From Actinomycetes bacterium (GTDB taxonomy: Bacteria; Actinomycetota; Actinomycetes; Actinomycetales; Cellulomonadaceae), in assembly GCA_023389545.1 (NCBI GenBank), contig JAEWEI010000378.1:1-17505 (forward strand): a stretch of 17,505 nucleotides of DNA, written 5' to 3'. Positions 1 through 7,329 of this stretch are shown piece by piece. Made by a program: the position numbers and the translations under genes. A model generated the notes under the pieces. It had not been told where the DNA came from. It saw only the letters and a list, made by a program, of their open reading frames with translations, and did not search any database. Numbering within the stretch: the first letter of the stretch is position 1; each line of letters opens with the position of its first letter.

Positions 1-203
1 GCGATCGTCGCGCCGCCCATGCCCGACGTGTGGCTGAAGCCCGTGCCGACGAGCCCGTTGTCGCCGTGGACGTCGACCATCGTCACCTCGATGTCGGTGA
101 CGTGGTGGATCTGGTCGCCCCACGGCCCGTCGGGCAACGGCACGCGGGAGGCGCTCAGCTAGATGGACTCGATGCGCGGGATGCGCGAGCCGGTGATGGT
201 CAT
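1..203 (-). pseudogene. Enolase-superfamily (mandelate racemase/muconate lactonizing type) dehydratase or racemase, 5' end only, interrupted by an in-frame TAG
   Basis: Read from the ATG at 203, the minus strand gives MTITGSRIPRIESI, then TAG at 161-159, then LSASRVPLPDGPWGDQ and a stretch containing IEVTMVDVHGDNGLVGTG. The basic strand, R-V-P-L-P, the I-x-V-x-V strand and the GLVGTGFS turn are the pattern of the N-terminal capping domain of the mandelate racemase/muconate lactonizing enzyme family. Such enzymes dehydrate or epimerise sugar acids with Mg2+; the barrel and its catalytic residues lie beyond base 1. The gene is last in an operon with a CUT1 transporter, 48 bases after the permease stop, so a role in metabolising the imported compound is likely. 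The similarity resumes immediately after the stop in the same frame, which argues for a point nonsense change or base-call error rather than a wrong start. A GTG at 143 could restart translation but would lose the first strand. Confidence 0.65.
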
Positions 204-251
204 GGCGTTCGTTCCGATCTGTGAGGTGCTGTGGTTCGAGGTGGGCCGGGC

Positions 252-1159
<908 letters not shown>

Positions 1160-1160
<1 letters not shown>

Positions 1161-2104
1161 CACGCGCTCCTGTCTCGTGTGAGGCGGATGTACATCACGA
1201 CCAGGACGGAGAGGATCGCCGCCTGCACCATCGCGTAGGCGGCGCCCTGCCCGAAGTCCCCGCCCTTGTACGCCGTCAGGTACGACAGCAGCGGCAGGGT
1301 GGTGGTGGCGCGGGCCGGTCCGCCGCCGGTCAGCACGTAGGCGAGGTCGATGTAGTTCGCCGTCCAGATGAGCCGCAGCACCAGGGTGATGAGCACCGTG
1401 GGCAGGATGTGCGGGACGACGACGTTGCGGAAGACGCCCACCGGCCCGCACCCGTCGGTGCGGGCCGAGTCCTTGAGCTCCTGCGGCACGCTCTGCAGCG
1501 CCGCCAGGATCATCACCGCGAAGAACGGGATGCCCTGCCAAGCGTCGATCGCGATGAGCGTGGGCATCGCCGTCTCCGACGTGCTGAGGAACGCCACCGG
1601 CTTGTCGAGGATGCCGATTCCGACGAGCACTCCGTTGACGATGCCCCGGTTCGGATCGAGCATCCATAGCCAGATCAGGGCGACGAGCACACTGGGCGTC
1701 GCCCACGGGACCATCGCGAGCCCACGCGCCACGCCGCGCAGCGCGAACCGCTGGTTGAGCAGGAACGCCCCGGCGGTGCCGAGCACGAGCTGCAGCCCGA
1801 CCGCCCCGAACGTCCACGCCGCGGAGTTGCGCAGCGCGTTCACGAAGTGCGGGTCGGAGAGGATCGCCTGGTAGTTCTCGAGCCCCGCGAAGCCGATGAT
1901 GCCGCCAAGGAAGCTGGTCTCGTTGAACGAGAACCAGATGGCCCGCAGGAACGGGTAGACGATGAACGCCGCGAACAGCGCCAGGCTCGGCGCGAGGTAC
2001 ACGAGCGGCATCAGGTTGACGCGGCGCCGCGGCGCCCGCTGTGTTGCCCGACCGGCCGGGAGCTGGTCCCGGCGCGGCAGCGCGGTCAGAGGTCCGGCTG
2101 TCAT
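1160..2104 (-). CDS. CUT1 ABC transporter permease, MalF type (314 aa)
   Basis: First permease of the carbohydrate importer. A basic N-terminus (residues 1-30) is followed by six predicted membrane helices, the first at about 31-60 (LMPLVYLAPSLALFAAFIVYPF). The EAA loop lies at about 209-235 (ELKDSARTDGCGPVGV then VVVPHILP). The usual E-A-A reads K-D-S-A here, a mild departure common in MalF-type subunits, and the glycine and I-L-P end are kept. Its ATG at 2104 follows the binding-protein stop (TGA at 2108-2106) by one base, and its own TGA overlaps the next start, so the transporter genes are tightly coupled. It forms a heterodimer with the MalG-type subunit. Confidence 0.93.
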
Positions 2105-2105
2105 C

Positions 2106-3365
2106 TCACTTCCCCGCCAGCACGGACGCGAGCTCCTCGAGCGCCTGCTCGCTTGTGACCTTGCCCTCGAAGGCCGACTGGAGGGTGGGCACCCAGTCCT
2201 TGTTGACGACAGTCGACGTGCCGGGCAGCAGCGGCCACGTGTGCGCGGTGGCCTGCGCGTCGAGCGCCACCCGCAGGCCCTCGTCGTCGCTGAACGGCGA
2301 GCCCTCGGCCACCGACATCAGGACGGGGAGCTGGCCCTGCGGCGACGTGCTCATGGTGAGCATCGGATCGTGCGACACCAGCCAGGACACCCACTCCCAC
2401 GCGAGGTCCTGCTTGCCCGACGTGCCGAACACCACGTTGCCGCTCATCGAGCCGAGCGTCGTGGGCTTCGCCGGGTCGACCGACGGCATGGGGATGACGC
2501 CGACGTCGTCGCCCAACCCCTCGCGCACCGCCGCGAGCGAGCCCGCGTGGTGGATCATCATGGCCGTCGTGCCGTTGAGGAAGTTGCCCCGCACGGCCGC
2601 GAAGTCCGCGGTGATCGAGCCCGGGGGCGTCGCGCCCATGGCGTGCAGGTCCAGGTAGTCCTGGTTCGCCGCGACGCCCACCTCGTCGGCGAGGGTGACC
2701 TTGCCGTCGTCATCGACGAACGTGGCGCCCGCGGAGTACATCCACGCGGCCCACTGGTCCTGCCCGCCCACGCCGCCACGGATGTCGATCGCGAACTGGC
2801 CCGCGTCCGCCAGCGTCTGCGCGGCGGCCATCACGTCCTCATGCGTGCGCGGCGCCTCGAGGCCGTGCGCCGCGAAGATGGCCTTGTTGTAGTACATGTA
2901 CAGCGTCGTGTACTGGTGCGGCATCAGATAGGTCTCGTCGTCCCCCGGCACCTTGCCCGCGTCCAGCAGGGCCGGGACCACGTCGTCCTTGCCCTCCCAG
3001 CCGGTGATCCGCTCGCTCAGCGGCGCCAGCGCCTTGGCCTGCACGAACTCGCCCAGCCACACGTCCTTGAACCGGGCCGCGTCGGGGCCGCCACCGCTGC
3101 TGAGCGCGTTGAGCAGCTTGTCCTCGTACTGCGCGAGCGGGATGACTTGCACCTCGACGGCGCCGCTGGTGCTCTGCTCGTTGAACTCCGCGACCAAGTT
3201 GGTCCACGTCGGGTCCGTCGAGTCGTCCTGCCACAGCCAGTACGTGAGCGTGGCGTCTCCGTCGTCAGCCGCGGCGCTGCCGCCTCCGCAGGCGGAGAGC
3301 AGCAGGGCGCCGGCGAACAGCCCGGCCGCGACGGGGGCGAAGCGCGTGCGCGAACGTTGCCTCAT
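2106..3365 (-). CDS. Extracellular carbohydrate-binding lipoprotein, family 1 solute-binding protein (419 aa)
   Basis: High-affinity binding protein of the CUT1 importer, anchored outside the membrane by a lipidated cysteine. The signal peptide has basic residues at 2-8, a hydrophobic core and lipobox LSAC with Cys26, then a Gly/Ser/Ala linker. The mature part opens with TLTYWLWQDD and continues with the two-lobe pattern of family 1 binding proteins (KDVWLGEF, MPHQYTTLYMYYNK, WEWVSWLVS). Length is normal. The ATG at 3365 has AGGA about eight bases upstream. It lies 49 bases after the GntR-type gene on the same strand, with no visible terminator between. Tyr/Trp-rich segments fit a sugar or oligosaccharide ligand, but specificity cannot be read from sequence alone. 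Confidence 0.93.
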   Translation of the reverse strand: MRQRSRTRFAPVAAGLFAGALLLSACGGGSAAADDGDATLTYWLWQDDSTDPTWTNLVAEFNEQSTSGAVEVQVIPLAQYEDKLLNALSSGGGPDAARFKDVWLGEFVQAKALAPLSERITGWEGKDDVVPALLDAGKVPGDDETYLMPHQYTTLYMYYNKAIFAAHGLEAPRTHEDVMAAAQTLADAGQFAIDIRGGVGGQDQWAAWMYSAGATFVDDDGKVTLADEVGVAANQDYLDLHAMGATPPGSITADFAAVRGNFLNGTTAMMIHHAGSLAAVREGLGDDVGVIPMPSVDPAKPTTLGSMSGNVVFGTSGKQDLAWEWVSWLVSHDPMLTMSTSPQGQLPVLMSVAEGSPFSDDEGLRVALDAQATAHTWPLLPGTSTVVNKDWVPTLQSAFEGKVTSEQALEELASVLAGK

Positions 3366-3414
3366 TGCAATGTCCTTTCTGGTGGCCCAGGGGCCGGTGG
3401 GGGATGCGGTGGCT

Positions 3415-4116
3415 CTAGCCGGCTGGGGTGGGCGCCGGCGTGGTGCGGGACGCGGCGCGCTGATGGGTCAGCCGGGTCCGGACGTCGAAGAAGTGCACGT
3501 TGAGCTGGTGCACCGCGAGCTGGGTGTCGCCGGCGCGGAGCGCGTCGACGATGCGCGAGTGGCTGCGCGCCGACTCGACGAGGTCGCGGCCCGTGGTGGT
3601 CTCGGGCGACATCCGCTCGAACATCTGCCAGAACGCGGTGAGCAGGCTCTCCAGCGTCGCGTTGTCCAGATGGGCGTAGATGGCGTGGTGGAACGCCTGG
3701 TCGTCCTCGATGAACGCCCGGCCCTGCTCGGCCTTGGCGTGCATGCGGTTGGTGACCTCGCGCAGCTCGCCGATCTTCTTCGCGGACATGTTCGCGACGG
3801 CGGTGGGGAAGAACGCCACCTCCAGCACGCGCCGCACGTCGAGCAGCTCGATCAGGGCGTCGGTGGTCGGCTCCATCATCTCGGTGAGCCGCAGCACCAC
3901 GGCCGTCATGTCGAAGCGCCCCAGGCTGCGGCGCGCGCCCTGCCGGGAGACGACGATGCCGAAGCCGTCGAGCACCGCGAGCGCCTCACGCAGGGCGGCA
4001 CGGCTGACGTCGAGCCGCGCGGCGAGCTCCTGCTCGGTGGGGAGGTCGTCACCCGGCTCCAGGCCGAGCTCGCGGCACACGTCGAGGATGCGGTCCTGCA
4101 GGTTCGCTGGCTTCAT
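3415..4116 (-). CDS. GntR-family transcriptional regulator, FadR subfamily with FCD domain (233 aa)
   Basis: Probable ligand-responsive repressor of the transporter operon and of itself. A winged helix-turn-helix covers about residues 5-65 (DDLPTEQELAARLDVSRAAL, then VVSRQGARRSLG as the wing). An all-helical FCD ligand domain covers about 90-210, with the usual metal-binding set visible: Asp139 and His143 in EDDQAFHHAIY, His186 in ARSHSRI and His208 in LNVHFF. The open frame extends to 4332, but the ATG at 4116 is chosen because GAGGTGG sits three bases upstream and because a palindromic operator (4130-4140) would otherwise lie inside the gene. It is first in the operon. FCD regulators of this kind often sense sugar acids or organic acids, consistent with the enolase-superfamily gene at the operon end. 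Confidence 0.9.
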   Translation of the reverse strand: MKPANLQDRILDVCRELGLEPGDDLPTEQELAARLDVSRAALREALAVLDGFGIVVSRQGARRSLGRFDMTAVVLRLTEMMEPTTDALIELLDVRRVLEVAFFPTAVANMSAKKIGELREVTNRMHAKAEQGRAFIEDDQAFHHAIYAHLDNATLESLLTAFWQMFERMSPETTTGRDLVESARSHSRIVDALRAGDTQLAVHQLNVHFFDVRTRLTHQRAASRTTPAPTPAG

Positions 4117-4129
4117 TGCCACCTCACAT

Positions 4130-4140
4130 TTGTCGGACAA
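4130..4140. promoter_or_regulatory. Probable GntR/FadR-type operator O1, TTGTC-G-GACAA
   Basis: Perfect palindrome TTGTCGGACAA with five-base arms around one central base. It matches the TTGT-N3-ACAA form used by several FadR-subfamily regulators. It sits 13 bases upstream of the regulator's ATG and just ahead of its ribosome binding site, a position suited to autorepression. The same sequence with a different centre recurs at 4226-4236. Confidence 0.65.
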
Positions 4141-4171
4141 CATTGACCGAGGGAGTTCGGATTCCTTCGGC

Positions 4172-4183
4172 GAACGTACGTTC
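4172..4183. promoter_or_regulatory. 12-base perfect palindrome GAACGTACGTTC
   Basis: A twelve-base perfect inverted repeat between the two TTGTC operators in the leader of the GntR-type gene. It could be a site for a second regulator or part of the promoter. The sequence shows only the symmetry; function is unknown. Confidence 0.35.
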
Positions 4184-4225
4184 CGGGAAGTTGGGCGGCA
4201 ACAGTTCGGACAAGACTGGGGGTAC

Positions 4226-4236
4226 TTGTCAGACAA
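4226..4236. promoter_or_regulatory. Probable GntR/FadR-type operator O2, TTGTC-A-GACAA
   Basis: Second copy of the palindrome; only the central base differs from O1, and here the symmetry extends one base each side (C at 4225, G at 4237). Centre-to-centre distance to O1 is 96 bases, about nine helical turns. A degenerate half-site (CGGACAAG, 4207-4214) lies between them. The operon promoter probably lies between O1 and O2, though no convincing -35/-10 pair was found. Confidence 0.6.
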
Positions 4237-4359
4237 GCACGCCGCACCCCCGGTGGTCGCGTCGCTCAAGGTGAGATGCCGGAGCGACCGACAGCGATGA
4301 GCGTGTCCGGGCCAACGATGGTCGCCAACCACGATGCGCCCGACGCACGGACTCGAGGA

Positions 4360-4668
4360 CTACGAGTCCATCCCCGGTCCCGCCAAGCGGGTCGCGTTCA
4401 ACGACCCGGCCGCGTACGGCGCGGCTTGGATCGCAGTAGCACCGCGCCGAACTCTGGTGACCGGGCGTTCCTCGCAGGCGACAGCTTCGGTCGGCCGCTC
4501 GGCCGGTAGATCCGGCCCGGTTTCCCCGAGCGAGCGCACGAGCTCGTTTCGGTGCACGTCGAATAAGTCCACTACCTGCCTGCTACCCAGGGCGTCCATC
4601 GAGCCGAGCTCGACGACCAGCTCTGGGGGAATCAAGTCGTCGATCGTCGACCGCGGCTGGTCGGCCAC
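4360..4668 (-). CDS. Doubtful small ORF or gene remnant with a helix-turn-helix-like stretch (102 aa)
   Basis: Not recognised. A GTG at 4668 opens a 102-residue frame with mostly G/C third positions. Residues about 5-50 look like a soluble helical protein (STIDDLIPPELVVELGSMDA, then SRQVVDLFDVHRNELVRSLG), and the second segment resembles the scan helix-turn-helix of excisionase- or antitoxin-type DNA-binding proteins. No ribosome binding site is evident. The frame is open upstream of GTG only to a TGA at 4701-4699, and the last third (VTRVRRGATAIQAAPYAAGS) looks less protein-like. It could be the decayed remains of a longer gene. Weak evidence throughout. Confidence 0.2.
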   Translation of the reverse strand: MADQPRSTIDDLIPPELVVELGSMDALGSRQVVDLFDVHRNELVRSLGETGPDLPAERPTEAVACEERPVTRVRRGATAIQAAPYAAGSLNATRLAGPGMDS

Positions 4669-5336
4669 TCGATCGACGAGTGCCTCGACGCAACGAAGTC
4701 ATGGATCTCAGTGCGATCGGCGCTTGGAGGAACACACCACATCCTCAGAGCCACCGAGTCGAACCAGGGAACGCGCCGGCGCGTCGCCCACGGTCACACT
4801 GGCAAGATTGCCTTCGGCAAAGAAATTCAGAGCGCATCAGTCATCGACCCTCAGGGGTGGTGGAGTTCGACCCGGATTCGCACTGAGCCGCACCCGAACG
4901 ACCGCGAGCAAGCGATCGCGTGCGCCACGCCCATCTAGGCTGTGGGATCCACGGAATGCCGCGCCGGGTAGAGCTCCGACTGGTCGCGTACTGCGGGAAC
5001 CTGACCCTCGACCGGTACCCCGGGAAACGAGTTCGGGTGGGACTGGTACGACACCTACTGCCGGGTCGCGATCCACGCGGCGGGCCGCGGCTCCGGCCGC
5101 AGAAATAGCTGAACCCGCCATATCCACGTATGTGGGGCGGGTCCGTACCTCGGAGATTGCCTGCTCGGGACGTCATGACCAGCCGACTTCCGTAGGCTCC
5201 CAAACGGCCCGTTCTGTTTCCCCTAGGCTGTCCCGACCCTCGCGTCACACGCGCATGAGGGCACCGGATGCTGCTCGGGCGTGGCGTCGCGGCCCGCTCC
5301 TAAGATGTCGCCGACAGCACCGTCCATATGGAGTTC

Positions 5337-5342
5337 AGGAGG
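5337..5342 (+). promoter_or_regulatory. Ribosome binding site AGGAGG deciding the TIR-like start
   Basis: A full-consensus AGGAGG four bases before the GTG at 5347. It places the start there rather than at the in-frame GTG at 5281, which has no such site and would add 22 Ser/Pro-rich residues lacking similarity. Confidence 0.8.
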
Positions 5343-5346
5343 CCGC

Positions 5347-6249
5347 GTGGCCGAGTCAGCAATCAACCCGCGTTCTGTTTTCGTCGTGCACGGACGCAAC
5401 GAACCGCTACGCAGAGCGATGTTCGACTTCCTGCGCAGCATCAACCTGTCACCGATGGAGTGGAGCCACGCCGTCCAGCTCACGGGGGAAGGTTCTCCCT
5501 ACATCGGCCAGATACTCGACGCCGCATTGTCCAACGCGGCCGCTATCGTCGTCCTGATGACACCGGACGAGATCGCCTATCTCCAGCCACGGTACGGGCA
5601 CGGTGACGGCGACCCGGAGACGCAGCCCGCAGCTCAGGCGCGTCCCAACGTGCTCTTCGAGGCCGGCATGGCACTCGGCCGCGACCCGCGACGCACGGTG
5701 CTCGTGGAGATTGGCGACGTCCGCCCGTTCAGCGATGTGGCGGGACGGCACGCGGTACGGCTCACCAACGAGGTCGCCCAACGCCAAGCACTAGCCGGTC
5801 GTCTCGCGACGGCGGGCTGCGATGTCGATCTCAAGGGCTCAGACTGGCTCACAACTGGTGACTTCACCGCGCCGACGCCGCCCGGTGAAGGATTGCCACT
5901 CGGTCGTCGGTTGCCGTCGAGCACGAACGGTCGCAAGGCCATCGACTTCGACGTGAAGTACTTCGACAAGGGCGGGAACCGGATCGACAAGCTGCAGATC
6001 ATCAACCGAGGCACCGAGATCGCGTTCGAGGTCGACGTGACCCTGCCGGAGAGCAACCCCCTGCGGCTCCACAACTTCACACCGATCACCAAGATCCCCG
6101 GCGGGCGTTCAGTGACGGTCGACGTGACGAGCCTGCGCCGCAATCTCGGCGGAACCGATGCGCCAGCCGCCTTCGACGTCACCATCAAAGCGCGAACCGA
6201 AGCAGGAGAGAGCGTCGTCCAGGAGGTCTTCCTGGACACCAACCGATAA
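5347..6249 (+). CDS. TIR-like nucleotide-binding protein with C-terminal beta-rich domain (300 aa)
   Basis: Residues about 10-170 match the predicted nucleotide-binding TIR-like family (PF10137 type): strand A with SVFVVHGRNE (10-19), an amphipathic helix with FDFLRSINLSP, IVVLMTPDE (68-75), RPNVLFEAGMALGR (99-112), a VLVEIGD strand (119-124) and a final VRLTNE. Glu105 in N-V-L-F-E-x-G is at the position of the conserved glutamate that is catalytic in NAD-degrading TIR enzymes. A Pro/Gly linker (about 174-195) leads to a beta-rich region (196-298: AIDFDVKYFDKGG, LQIINRGTEIAFEVDVTLP, SVTVDVTSL, FDVTIKARTEAG) resembling an Ig-like sandwich. No membrane segment is visible. TIR-like proteins commonly serve as NAD-depleting effectors in anti-phage defence; that role here is inference. 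The next gene starts 12 bases downstream. Confidence 0.82.
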   Translation: MAESAINPRSVFVVHGRNEPLRRAMFDFLRSINLSPMEWSHAVQLTGEGSPYIGQILDAALSNAAAIVVLMTPDEIAYLQPRYGHGDGDPETQPAAQARPNVLFEAGMALGRDPRRTVLVEIGDVRPFSDVAGRHAVRLTNEVAQRQALAGRLATAGCDVDLKGSDWLTTGDFTAPTPPGEGLPLGRRLPSSTNGRKAIDFDVKYFDKGGNRIDKLQIINRGTEIAFEVDVTLPESNPLRLHNFTPITKIPGGRSVTVDVTSLRRNLGGTDAPAAFDVTIKARTEAGESVVQEVFLDTNR

Positions 6250-6256
6250 GAGGTGG
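6249..6256 (+). promoter_or_regulatory. Ribosome binding site AGAGGTGG for the zinc-cluster gene
   Basis: AGAGGTGG overlaps the last base of the TIR-like gene's TAA and lies five bases before the GTG at 6262. It favours 6262 over the in-frame GTG at 6253, which lies inside this motif and has no site of its own. Confidence 0.7.
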
Positions 6257-6261
6257 ACGAA

Positions 6262-6729
6262 GTGAACGACGAGATTCGAGTGCCCGTGAGCCTGCCGCTC
6301 GACTCGGACGGTTTCCTTCGACGCGAGTGCCCCACCTGCGAACGCGAGTTCAAGTGGTTCAGCCACCAGGAAGGCGACCCGGACGCCGAACGTATCGACC
6401 AGTACTTCTGCCCACTTTGCGGTGCGGCAGCGGGCACGGACTCATGGTGGACACCCGCCCAGCTCGAGTACATACGGGGCGTTGGTGGCCCTGTCATCGA
6501 CCAGCTCACGCAAGACGTGATCGCGAACGCGTTCAAGGGCGTCAAGGGCGTGATGTACAAGCCGAACCGCTCATTCACCCGCGACATCGAAACCCCCGAC
6601 GCGCTGGTAGAGCCAGATGACATGACGATCGTCGCGCCCCCGTGCCACCCCAATGAGCCCGTCAAGGTCCCCGAGAGCGACACAGCACGGGTGTACTGCC
6701 TGGTCTGTGGAGATGCCTTCAGCGCGTGA
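6262..6729 (+). CDS. Small protein with two predicted zinc-binding clusters, partner of the TIR-like gene (155 aa)
   Basis: Family not recognised. Four Cys/His pairs are visible: C23-P-T-C26 and C50-P-L-C53 form a first zinc-ribbon-like cluster; C128-H129 and C146-L-V-C149 could form a second, with the last pair four residues before a knuckle-like G-D-A-F end. Between them lies a helical stretch (about 64-98, TPAQLEYIRGVGGPVIDQLT, then DVIANAFKGVKGVMYK). The motif RRECPTCEREFKWF is followed by an acidic segment. No signal or membrane segment is visible, so it is probably cytoplasmic. It follows the TIR-like stop by 12 bases with a good ribosome binding site, so the two are very likely cotranscribed. 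It could bind nucleic acid, act as sensor or regulator of the TIR-like effector, or be a structural partner; sequence does not decide. Confidence 0.72.
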   Translation: MNDEIRVPVSLPLDSDGFLRRECPTCEREFKWFSHQEGDPDAERIDQYFCPLCGAAAGTDSWWTPAQLEYIRGVGGPVIDQLTQDVIANAFKGVKGVMYKPNRSFTRDIETPDALVEPDDMTIVAPPCHPNEPVKVPESDTARVYCLVCGDAFSA

Positions 6730-6808
6730 GATCGCCCGATGCCGCCAGTCAGACTCGGGCTCGCCGCGGTCCTGGCGCGAGGACTGACCACCCGCGACAA
6801 CGACCTCC

Positions 6809-6855
6809 ATCAGCTATCGCGCCGCGGCCATCCCAGCCGCCGCGCGATAGCTGAT
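6809..6855. terminator. Long hairpin, probable bidirectional terminator between convergent genes
   Basis: A 14-base perfect stem (ATCAGCTATCGCGC at 6809-6822, complement at 6842-6855), one C-C mismatch, then five more pairs (6824-6828 with 6836-6840) around a seven-base loop. It lies between the stop of the zinc-cluster gene (6729) and the convergent stop at 6878-6876. No T-run follows on either strand, as is usual for actinobacterial hairpin terminators. Confidence 0.75.
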
Positions 6856-6875
6856 CACGGAATACAAGACACTGC

Positions 6876-7325
6876 CTAGTCGAGGTCGATCTCCCGGGTG
6901 CCAGGAGGTAGATCGCTCGAGCACTCCGCGTCCTCGAGTCGCGTTGGCGGGTCCTCATCAGGTGTCACAGTGAGCAGCACGCACAGCCGGCGATCGGCGG
7001 TGTCTACGAACCACCCGCCGCCGCTCGTCGCATAGCCATTGAACTCCAGCGTGAGCTCGACCCCCGAACCCGTGACGGTGGTCGATGTGACGCGGCCCCG
7101 CTCGATCGCTGCGGTAGCAGTGTCCGCGAGGGCCTGACCAGTCAGGCCCGGGTCGGCAGCCACGGCCTCGTCGACCTGGTACTCCGCGATCAAGGCTTTT
7201 CTCTGGGCGTCCTCCGCAGCCCGTCGGGCCAGGTCACCGCCAGCACAGCCCGCGGCGAGGAGGAGGACGGCGGTCCAGGCGACAACGACGAGGGGCACGG
7301 TCGCTCTGGTGGAGCGCCTGGCCAT
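6876..7325 (-). CDS. Small secreted lipoprotein, function unknown (149 aa)
   Basis: Not recognised by family. A basic start (MARRSTR), hydrophobic core and lipobox LAAGC with Cys27 indicate a lipoprotein. An Ala-rich helical region follows (about 30-75, including LARRAAEDAQRKALIAEYQV), then a beta-rich part (about 76-120: VTSTTVTGSGVELTLEF, GGGWFVDTADRRLCVLLTV). Two cysteines (in RRLCVL and DAECSS) could form a disulfide. The ATG at 7325 is chosen because it lies four bases after the TAG of the large hydrolase gene and opens directly with a signal peptide; no strong ribosome binding site is seen, so translation is probably coupled. It may assist or anchor the large secreted protein. Confidence 0.75.
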   Translation of the reverse strand: MARRSTRATVPLVVVAWTAVLLLAAGCAGGDLARRAAEDAQRKALIAEYQVDEAVAADPGLTGQALADTATAAIERGRVTSTTVTGSGVELTLEFNGYATSGGGWFVDTADRRLCVLLTVTPDEDPPTRLEDAECSSDLPPGTREIDLD

Positions 7326-7329
7326 CGCG

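Larger units (their letters stand above)
4238..5346. other. Gene-poor region of about 1.1 kb
   Basis: No gene could be recognised with confidence between the operator region and the TIR-like gene. Open frames here are Arg/Ser/Pro-rich translations expected from GC-rich noncoding DNA. The one frame with a protein-like composition is listed separately (4360-4668, minus). A small hairpin (GCGGC, 4-base loop, GCCGC) lies at 5087-5100. A TAAGAT at 5301-5306 is a possible -10 for the TIR-like gene, without a convincing -35. No tRNA, transposase remnant or obvious attachment site was seen. Confidence 0.5.

Noticed and set aside
4116..4332. Longer N-terminus for the GntR-type regulator, starting at 4332
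   Set aside because: It would add 72 residues without family similarity and place both TTGTC operators in coding sequence; the ATG at 4116 has an excellent ribosome binding site.
4740..5060. tRNA-like patches containing GGTTCGACTC or GAGTTCGACC
   Set aside because: T-arm-like loops occur by chance; the stems do not pair and no acceptor or anticodon arm could be assembled.
4334..5557. 407-residue plus-strand open frame
   Set aside because: It is Arg/Ser/Thr/Pro-rich, overlaps the TIR-like gene out of frame and has no recognisable domain.
5634..6800. 388-residue minus-strand open frame opposite the TIR-like and zinc-cluster genes
   Set aside because: It is Ser/Arg-rich and antisense to two genes with clear domains, codon bias and ribosome binding sites.
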